Under the pieces are notes generated by a model that did not search any database, was not told where the DNA came from, and worked only from the letters and a program-made list of their open reading frames with translations. A stretch of DNA of 64,000 nt from Takakia lepidozioides (taxonomy: Eukaryota; Streptophyta; Takakiopsida; Takakiales; Takakiaceae): the NCBI GenBank assembly GCA_030704615.1, contig CM060732.1, forward strand, positions 434,001-498,000. The letters are read 5' to 3'. A program made the translations under genes and the position numbers. This document shows, one piece after another, positions 11,544 through 21,500 of this stretch. How positions within the stretch are numbered: the stretch's first letter is position 1; the number at the start of each line of letters is the position of its first letter.

Positions 11544-14322
11544 AACTGGGGTGCTTATGCATACAAAGTCATGCCCTTTGGACTTTGTAATGCACCAGCA
11601 ACCTTTCAGAGAGTAATAAGTGAATCTTTTCATGAGTATCTGGATGATTTCATGCAGGTGTTCTTGGATGATTTCAGTGTGTACAGCTCTAAGAATGAGC
11701 ACTTGCATAAATTGGAGTTATGTCTGGCCAGATGCAGGATGAGAGGTCTGGGCTTGAATCCAGAGAAGTGTACTTTCTGTGTGAACTCAGGGGTGCTTCT
11801 GGGACACATTGTGTGTAAGAAGGGACTTCTTGTTGATCCCAGGAAGACAAAGGCCATTAAAGCCTCTCCACCACCAGTGAATGTTAAGAATCTAAGGAGA
11901 TTCCTTGGGCAAACCAGTTATTACAGAAGATTTGTCAAAAGGTATGCACAAATAGCAGCACCATTGAGCAAGCTTCTGAAGAAAGACGCAGTGTGTGCCT
12001 GGACAGCTGAATGTCAACAGGCGTTTGAGGAACTTACACTGTCAGTAACAACTACACCTGTGCTGATTAACCCTCACTGGCATATTTCATGTTCACTGTG
12101 ATGCATCAGGAGAAGCGTTGGGAGCGGTGTTAGCCCAGAATGTTACAGGAAATATAGATTCACCTGTGTACTATGCTAGCAGGTTGATGAACAGTGCTGA
12201 AAGGAACTATAGCACAACGGAAAGAGAAGCATTGGCAATGATCTATGCAGTGAAGAAATTCAGGCATTACCTGTTGGGCAAGAAGTTTATGTTCTATGTG
12301 GATCACCAGGCTCTGATATACCTGGTAAACAAACCTCTGATAAGCGGAAGAATAGCAAGATGGTTGATAATCTTGCACGAGTTTGAGTTCGAGGTTGTTT
12401 ACAAGTCTGGGAGACTACATCTTGTGGCGGATCACTTGTCACGGTTATCGACAGGAGAACCAGCCACAGGAATAGATGATCAATTACCAGATGCGAGTCT
12501 ATTTGCAGTGGAGGTGCAGGGAAGTGCAGATGACTGGTTAGATTGGCAGTGGCCAATCAGATACTACCTTGCTCATGGTCAGTGCCCACCTAGTTATGGT
12601 AAGGAGCAGAGGAAGAGAATCGCTATCAAAGCTTTACCTTATACTATGGTAGGAGGCAGAATGTATAAGCTAGGACCTGATGGAGTACTAAAACGATGCT
12701 TGTACCACCAAGAAGTAAATAAAGTTTTGGAGGAAGTTCATAAAGGAGTGGCTGGAGGTCATTTTGGAGAAGAGAATACCAGTAGGAAGATACTACTCGC
12801 AGGTTACTGGTGGCCTACTTTGTTCAAAGATGTACACGAGTATTGTCAGAGTTGTGATGAATGTTAGAGGCTAGGACCTTTGCAGAGATCTGGAAGGATG
12901 GCCTTGCATCCTACAATGCCTACGGAACCATTTCAGAAATGGGGACTAGACTTTGTTGGACCGATAAACCCACCAGCCAAGAATACACGGAACAGGTACA
13001 TAATTATAGCCACTGATTATACTACGAAGTGGGTGGAAGCTAAAGCTTTGAGGGACAACACATCCAAGTCCACAGCAAGGTTCCTGTATGAGAACATACT
13101 TACACGATTTGGCTATCCCTTAGAATTTATCAGTGATCAGGGAAGTCACTTCATGAATGAGACCATTGAGTTGTTGACTAAAGAGTTCATGATTGTGCAT
13201 AGAAAGAGTACAACATATTACCCACAGGGTAATGGGCAGGCAGAGGCTACCAACAAAATACTATGTACTATCTTGGCTAAGATAGTCAATGCAAACAGAA
13301 CGGATTGGGATACAAAGCTGCTAACAGCTTTGTGGTCATACAAGACTTCATATAAAGTCACCACTAAGTATACACCATTCCAATTAGTTTATGGTATGGA
13401 AGCCTTACTTCCAGTGGAATTCCTGTTACCTACCATGAGAACGGAGTGGGGAAAGAGAATGGAATTGCAAGATTCCATTAAGGTCAGGAAACATGAATTA
13501 TACCATGTGGAAGAAGTACGTGCTGATGCAGCTGATAATATGACCAGAATTCAGATGAAGAGAAAGGAACAGTTTGATGAAGGCAAGTTAAAGACTTTTA
13601 AGACGGGGGATTTGGTTCTATGGTTGCAGAAGAAAGGAAAGATTAAAGCTTCTAAGCTTAAATCACCATGGAAAGGACCTTATGTCATACAAAAGATGTA
13701 TGATAACAACACCGCCATGTTACAAACCATTAACAAAGAAATGCTGGGAAGAGTCAATGCCAATAAGTTAAAGGGATACAGTGGTATCCATGACAAATCA
13801 TTGCAGCATGATTTGCATGTTGAAACGCAAGAGCAGTCACGGGCTGCACCAGTGTTACCAACGGAGTATGGAGCACTTGTCGCTAGGCCAAGCATATATG
13901 ACCAGGGCAGGCGGAACAAGCGTGACACAGCCTATCACAGCCCATCAAGGCGAAACACAGCCTATCACAGTCCATCAAGGCGAAACACAGCCTATCACAG
14001 CCCATCAAGGCGAATCACAGCCTATCACAGCCCATCAAGGCGAAACACAGCCTATCACAGCCCATCACAACGTGACACAGCCTATCACAACCTACCACCG
14101 CGTGTCACAGCCTATCACAGCTTACCACAGTGCATCACAGCCTATCACAGCGTACCACATTATGACACAGCCTGTCACAGCTCAACACAGCCTACTAGGA
14201 TTACACGATCCATAGAATCAGTGACAGGTGGACGCACAATAACTTCAGGAAAATGGCTGACGGAAGAAAAGACGGAAACCAGTTTAAAAATAGACACGTG
14301 GAAGTCAGGGCGCGACACATAG
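11544..14322 (+). pseudogene. pol: E1 partial Pol: RT end, RNase H, integrase
   Basis: Starts at the RT block AYAYKVMPFGLCNAPATFQ and continues through FLDDFSVYS. A 5-bp deletion near 12085 relative to E2 breaks the frame before the RNase H block CDASGEALGAVLAQN. Integrase follows with CQSCDEC, then TAG at about 12865 where E2 has CAG. The DDE core is present: LDFVGPI, SDQGSHF and the glutamate of GNGQAEATNK. The C-terminal tail runs into a repeat-encoded linker of AYHSPSRRNT units and stops at TAG (14320), again CAG in E2. Inactive. Confidence 0.9.
13920..14190 (+). repeat. coding minisatellite, CACAGCC-type 30-bp units
   Basis: About nine units of a 30-bp repeat (GACACAGCCTATCACAGC with CCATCAAGGCGA) inside the pol reading frame encode AYHSPSRRNT repeats. 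The sequence resembles the CACAGCC minisatellite in the LTRs of the same family. All frames are open because stops are absent from the unit. Confidence 0.85.
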
Positions 14323-17300
14323 CTGAGAAGGAAGTGCAAGAACATGTGTCATCAAGAAAGAGGACAAGAATGGCCGTCAAAATACCTAATCAGCGCGTCA
14401 AATTGGATGAAAGGCGGGCCCATTAATAAATACGGAAAAAGGGGAATGGAACAAACGGAAAGTACAGAAAAGCGAAATTCTTGTCACATGTATGATCCTA
14501 GTGGACTATCCAGCAGGGAAAGTCCACTAAAGAAAATGAAATCTAAAATCCAGTCACAGCGGTTACAGCCAATAGAAAGCCAGAGAAAGGATCAAGAAAT
14601 TGGAGGGAAATTAAGCGCAAGAGGCGGCGTCGTTCTGAGTAACGGGCGTCTCGACGGGACAAACCATCAATGCTATAGCTTGGAAACTATGGAGGAACTA
14701 ATAGACTATACCCTCGCAATATTACTTACGCAGTGGCATAGACACGAAAGAACAGAGCGGAGCTTTTCTCTTGATCGATGCTTGCAAGCTCCACAGGCTT
14801 ACAAGAAATTACCCATAGCTTTTTGTGGCAACCATACGTTTATGCTTTGTGCACTACAGGCATTTCTGCAGTTGTTACAGCCAAAACATTTCTGTGGGTC
14901 TAAAATGAAGAGAGTGAGAGGAATGGAGGAAATCAGGGTGAAGAGCACCACAATTCTGCAGAAACAAACGATTGCTACCCCACAGGCGATACAGATACTG
15001 AAGGAGCTGAGATTGCAAGGATTGCAAAGCATAGATTGGACATTGCACCATAGACAGTACATGTTACAATTCTTGCAGAACTTTGAGCCAAGGACAGGAA
15101 CAACAACGGTGAAGGGAGTTGAATTAGTCATTACTCCCCTATACCTCCAACAATTGTTTTGATTGCCAGCAGGTCAGGTGCATGTGGAGGAGCACAGGGC
15201 AAGACTGCAAATAGGGGACTTATTCCAAGAAGGGAGTTTCTTTAAAACTCAGGGTTATGCTTGTACCAAGGCCGTGTACCCAGGGCTAAAGGAGGTAGGC
15301 CAGGTATTGAACGTTCTGATTGCCATGAAACAGAACCAACAGTATTTGAGCAGATCCTTCACGGAGGAAATACTCAAAGCCTTGAAAGGACAAGAGGTAG
15401 AATGGGCGGACATAATGTACAACGCACTGGTGGAGGAGATGAAAAGATTACAAGGTACTACCGCAAAGTCTCCTATCATAGTGTCTGGCCCAATCATTGC
15501 TCAAATAATTCTTGATTCTGGCATACTTGATGCGCAAGAAAGAAAGGAGATGGGAGTGTTTGAGCCAGAAACCACTGCAATGGAAGAGCAAGGCTCTTCA
15601 CACAGTGAGGGTGGACTAGCAGGGCAACCCGAGACTAAGAGGTAGAGACGGGGAAAGACTGTAGTGGCGGATCCACTGGCTTCACGGATTCCGCATGATA
15701 ATGTTTCCCAAGCTCATGTGCAGGAAGGGGCACAGCAGCACAAAGAACTGCTATTACTGGAAGCAGGACCTTCAGAGAGGGAAGAGGAAGTTACTTCAGT
15801 ATCACTGCCATCACAGCCAGCTGATCGGCTTGTCACAAGGTTACCACAAGTTGCCCATGAAGTGCCACCAGAAATAATTGATTTGGAAAAAGAAGGGTTA
15901 GATATTCCAACTACAGAACAGATAGTGGCAAAAAATTGAGAAGGGGGACCTTCTCTATGAATATTCTGGTCTGGTCAAGGAGACAGAGATTCCAGAGATG
16001 CAACAGTTGCCCAAGGAAAATCCTGAGGTGTATATAATACACACACTTGTGTCGGAGGTACCACAGGTAGAATGTCAAGACACTACAGCACCGGTGATGG
16101 ATGAAGTGGTTCAGGAAGAAAATCCGGTGGGACAATGGCCTGAGTGGTTCGTGAGACATCACACTATTGAGGATCAGGGGGAACAGCAGCAACCTCACCA
16201 TGATGACCCTCAATAGGCAATGCTGATGAGTTCCATAGGCAGGACACTTAATTTGTTGGGGACTTATGTCAATTCCCATGTTCCAACTACCCAATTGACA
16301 GCCTTGAGAGAGGAACTCAGGAAGGAGTTTGAGGCTCGACTAGCCACTGAGTGTGCAAACAAGGTCGATGAAGAGGTCATTCTCAAGATGCAGCAGGACT
16401 TGGAAAATACAGAAGCGGCTTTGCAATTGCCCAAGGAACAATTGATTGAGGCAGGCCTCGCGCAAGACCAGTTGCACGAAGCACATAAGCAACATCTATA
16501 CCAAATGCAGGTGCAGCATGAAAGCAAGTTGCAAGAAGTGAATGCACTACATACGGAGTTGCAGACAGTGCATGAAAGGATGGCAATACAATGTGCTACA
16601 TTCACAACTATGCTTGACCAATCTACAAAAGAAATAAACAGTCAAGCGGAAAAATGTACAAAGGCAGAAGCAGAGAATGTTGAGCAAATGAACCTCATTG
16701 TCGATATGAAGAATACAATCTGTCGCAATGAGGATACTTTCAAGCAATACAAGCAGATTGAAGATGATCAAGAGAAGTACATCCTGGAGTTGCAACAAAC
16801 GCTCGTGGCCAATAGAAATGAAATCTCGGTCACTAACAAGGCTTGGAAGGAAGCTAATAATCTACTTGCTGCCTATGCGAATTTGGTTGAACCTCATGCG
16901 AAGCGCATGGAGGCTTTACAACAGCAGTTAGAAGTGTACAAACTCAGAGAGGAGCAAACTCTCAGAGGAACCACAAGCAACTTGGTGGATAACAGCCTTA
17001 TGCAGGTCTGGTTAGCACAAGGGCTAGTGGAGGGCAAAGCACCACGAAAGCTCACCCAAAGCGAGATGAATGAGCTCAGACTGCAAGTGCAGAACATTGC
17101 CACAACTACTATAGACAATGTCTATAGTAGGATAGCAGAGTTACAGGAGGATGTAGATGGACTGCAGACTCAAGTGGAGGACCTCACTTCAAATATCGAC
17201 AAAAGAGTCTATATCCCTCAGGAACAGCTAATGGCTTCTTATTTACAAGCCAGAACTTTGGCTTTTCAGTCTTCACAGGAGGTGCAGGAGATGCCAATGA

Positions 17301-17942
17301 TACAAGAGCCAATACCACCAACACCACAACAAGTCACTGTACCAGTAGCTGAACCTGTTGTTACTACAACCACACCACAGCCACCATAGCCTGAGGTATG
17401 GGGCAATGCTGCTTTTAACCCACCTAAAACTCCAGCTGCAAGGGAGTACAGTAGGGCTATGATTATGCCCTTCAACCAAATTCCCATCATGTTGGATTTG
17501 GCTTGGAAAGAATTTAGTCCTCCGCAGTCATTCGCACATTACTACCAAATCATGCGTATTTGGCTGCCAGTGGCAACTAGGACTAAAGTTCTTCCGAACA
17601 ATCGACATATTGAGAATCATCACTTTGCACAATACTGGCATGAGGCAAGTACAATGTTGAAGGAATTAATTGCCTTCCAAGTTGTACATGGATTCATTTA
17701 TACCAAGACCAAGGAGGTAACAAGTATTGTCATGGGATGCGGGTTATACTACGCTGCTTGTTTTCTGGTACGTTATCACATTGAGCAGCACAAGATGCAA
17801 TCGCGCTTTCTGAGTTATTCCAGTGGGGATCATTGGGTCTTACCTTCAGTGCCACCTCATATGTACCTATATGAGGCAAAAATTATGATGCAAAAGGATT
17901 CTCAAATTCGTTCATGGTTTCAAGCGGCCTGGAACAATTTGA
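14323..17942 (+). pseudogene. E1 extra C-terminal ORF (coiled coil), broken
   Basis: Continuation of the pol frame without a start codon of its own. The first part (about 14780-15480) is a globular region with TVKGVELVITPLYLQQL. A long coiled coil follows (about 16290-17220) rich in Q, E, L and K, then a region ending near RSWFQAAWNNL. Stops: TGA at 15160 (CGA in E2), and TAG at 15643, 16213 and 17387 (each CAG in E2). A frameshift lies near 15937. I do not recognise the protein. Its position after integrase matches the extra ORFs of some plant Ty3 (Tat) lineages. Confidence 0.75.
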
Positions 17943-18124
17943 GGTCCAAAGAACACTAAATAGATTGAAGGAACAATCCGGGCAGTCCATGCAACCCCCA
18001 TCTCCAACAATAGTTTGTTCCCATTAATGTGCATTCCACGCACACATTGCAAACAGGACAACAAGGACACACAACCATCCCATTTCAAATTTGGCCCCGA
18101 ATAAAACCAAAAGAAAACTTCATA
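17943..18124. other. spacer between E1 and methyltransferase gene
   Basis: About 180 bp with no recognisable feature. It is probably the 3' untranslated region and end of element C on the minus strand, but I found no AATAAA signal and no terminal repeat. Confidence 0.4.
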
Positions 18125-18439
18125 TCAAGTATCACAGTCATCAGAATCAGTCTCGACCTCATGTGCTATGTCATCCACAAAGATTCTGGCCCCAACACCA
18201 CGTCTTCTACCACGGCCGTCGATGGGTGGACTCTGAGTGCCATGAACGGTCATGCTTGTTGCGAGTGCCTCCGCATAGACAGGTAGCACGCAAGACCGAG
18301 GAGGATTGGAAAGAAGTCCAAATAGGTGTGATAGCCCTGGAGGGCAAGTGGAAGCACGCGGACTCCTGCACATGTTGACAAAAACCCATTCAGAACACAA
18401 TATGCAATACACAAGTCCAACGAAGAGGATGTCTGCCAT
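18125..18439 (-). other. possible extra 3' exon of methyltransferase gene
   Basis: Open minus-strand stretch ending in an acidic tail (VETDSDDCDT) just downstream of the methyltransferase stop. A strong donor (GTGAGTAAG) overlaps that stop, and an acceptor GTGCAG lies at about 18375. The phase does not fit without a stop, so I leave it outside the main model. Confidence 0.3.
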
Positions 18440-18507
18440 GTGAACTTTGCCTCAAGAAGAGTGATTCTCGATATTGAAACAACAATGCAAGCATCCACAG
18501 GTTGAAC

Positions 18508-21500
18508 TTACTCACAGGCAAAGTCGGAGTCCAGCTCCTTGTCGGAAGTCTCCTCTGTATCAATATCAGCGGGACGGGGCTTCGGAAGGACTTGAGAAGT
18601 GTGTCCACCCAAACCCATCAGGAGGTTCTTGTAAATCTCAGCATCCCCTTCAATCCCAAAGAGATGTCGGGCACTGGCCTTGCAAGCGTGGTACGAAGCA
18701 CCTGCAGTGGAATAGAATGAAGGAAGCAGACATTGAAGACACATATGGAACGGTGGGAAGTACTGAAAGTGCAAGCTGAATCAAACCTCATGAAATCCGA
18801 ATGTTGAAGAGACGAACCTGTGCCCATTGACAAATCCAGAACTCTGGTGTCTGTGTAGGTGCAGCACTCCACAATCGTTTGAATGAAAGCCGGGCTCCTC
18901 TCCCTCGCCCCTCTCCAAGGAACCCCATTCCCCCTTCGCAAGCAGACGTTGCTGTCGACGTAGTTGTGGTGCATGTCATCCGTTGGAGGATCTGTCCTGT
19001 CGTCTATGAACTTGCCCCCATGAGTGATGGCAAACTCCAAAATGCCGGCCGGAGTCGTTGGTGGATGCACTCGGACGAGACAAACAGCTTCAAACAAACA
19101 AGTCTGCGAACAACACATCCAGAAGGAACTAAGAAGCTTCAAAAATCAGGCCCCCACATATGAGTTCGAGCAACCTACACAACTCCATCCGAGAACCACC
19201 AAGAAGAGGAAGAAGAAGGCAAATTTACCATCTCTCCTGGACGATCCCCCTTCGTAAGGTACATGTTGTTCACACAATTCCATGTCTTCAGGACTCTCAT
19301 GCCCGAGGCTTTCAAATAGCTGGCAAGTGCACGGCGACAGCGAACGTCGGCGGACTGTATGAGCACCAAAACACCTGCATCGGACAGGAAAAAATTGCAA
19401 AAGGAGAAAACCCACCGCCAGTAGCGCTCATCAAAAGCATTCCAACCCGGACAAGCACCCGACGGAGGGACATCCGGGACTGCCAACCCATCAGGGATGT
19501 CCAAGATTATGAGTTCGGCTGCATATTGCTTCTCCTTCCCGTTCACCCAGGATTTGGTCATTTTAGCCTGCAAACAAAATTACAATGGAATACTCAAGAG
19601 GATTGAAACGATCCATGCCCACTGCAGAGAAGAAGCAAAAGAGAACACGCACCATGCCGAGGAACTCTACAATCCTCTCCCACACTGGTGATGGCTCGCC
19701 CTTGTAATCAGATTTCTTGGACTCCATCATGGCAAGGAATCCGACGTTGGCCATCTCCAACCTGGTAGGGCAAATGACCCTCGTCGGATGTTCCACTGCA
19801 TGGTATGGGTCCTTGGGATCAACCACCCCCTTGTTCTTTCTCACGGATCCCCTACCATGTGGTGGAGTCTGCTGGACATGCACCACTGGGCCAATATCTG
19901 CAACACTTCCCTGCCCTTGTGCCACCTTCCCTCTACCCCTTCCTTTCCCCACAACACCAACAACATCTTTCCCCTTTGCCTTTCTACCTCTACCCGGGGT
20001 ATCCTGAGCAGGAGGCTCCTTCTCTGCAAGAGTCCTCAAATTTCGTTCATGAATGTCGAGGTCGGCTGCTGCGGCAGTGGCTGCAATTCGCTCATTCTCT
20101 CTCCTCAAAGACACCTCCGGAGCTGGGGTCTCAGAAGGAGGGCAATCCAAATACCAACCACAAGAAGAAAGATGGTCTGGGCCCCAGTCATGCAAGATCC
20201 CAGTAGTAAACATGGTCTGATTGCCAGCAGGGACAAGCCAGAGGTCCACGAAATCTGGATGTTTGTCCAAGCAATTCTCTTCCATGAGAACAAACTTTAT
20301 GTACCTGCAGGAACAAAGATAGCCTCATTATGCAATGCAATTATTGTCTCTCAGCTTTTCCATCACACTAGGAAGACCCCCTTAAACTGTATGCGTCACA
20401 GTACATTGCAACCACAGCACACTAAGTAGCCTGAACGGCCGAGGGTGTGCACCTGTAAAGGCATCGTTTCCAGGCTTCCTCTCCTTTTTCTTGCTGGTCA
20501 AGGTCATGTGTTCGACTGATGCCACCCTCCTTGCTGAACTCTCTAAAGAAACAAGAGTGCCACACTGTGGCTCTCCATTTCCTCATGTATGCTTCGAAGG
20601 AGACCTTCGGTGTTGTCATAGTGATGCCATAGTCAGCCAGCTGAGTATGCAGAACCGACCGTGCCCTTTCTTCCAACTGCAAAACAATTCAAATGCAAGA
20701 ATGAACCCAAAAAAAATCACAACGAATGTGAGAGGCAATGGAAAGAGAAGGACAGGAAAAGAGAAAAGAAAGTGACACAGGAAAGGACATCACACCTGGC
20801 TCCAATAAGTGGCCTTGTGAAGCCATGTGTCCAGCACATTGTCACTGACTGGAATGACACGCTGGGTCTTCTTCTCTTTCTCTGGCCTGGGGAACATGTG
20901 GATATCCGTAACTGTGGGATCAGAGTTCCATATCTGTAGCCACTTCACCTTCTGTTCCGAAGACACAACGGCGGTAGACAACTTGTGTAACTTCTCCTGG
21001 GCCATCTCTGGCTTGCCTGGCTTGTTATAATGGTTTTTTATCTCCAAGAGAAACTGTGATCCGAATGATGGGTCGGCAATTCTCAACTGCTTCACAAAAG
21101 CACTCATTATAGTCCTTCTTATAGCGGTCATCTCTTTTTGGATGTGAGTCTCAACCCCCTTTGTTGTCCTTCTCTCCTCAGGGGTTGACCTGTAGTATTC
21201 CAGTTTGCCACGCTCCCCTGCATCTGCAATGTCTTGCTGCAAGGGAATGCACGAGAGTTGCATCAACCCAAGGGCAAGGGAAACAAACAGAAACAAACAT
21301 GTGGAAGCAGGAATATGGAAAGGGCAGATGAAGGAAGATGTATCTCACCGTGTACATGTACTCCATGAAAGCCTCACGTGTCAACGAGTACCACGTTTCC
21401 GATGTCTTGGAGCTTTCGCACTTCTTGTACGTCTCTGCTGAAAGGATGGTCTTGAAGTTGGTCAAGGGCATCTGCCCGATCCTTTGTATCCTATACAGTG

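Larger units (their letters stand above)
11544..17942 (+). mobile_element. E1: LTR-less fragment of large Ty3 family
   Basis: Colinear with 37697-44091 of element E2. It starts in the middle of RT and ends inside the extra ORF, with no LTR at either side. Breakpoints are abrupt: the left one lies within a GGCGCC-type palindrome, the right one after TGGAACAATTTG. It differs from E2 by substitutions and a few indels. Confidence 0.93.
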
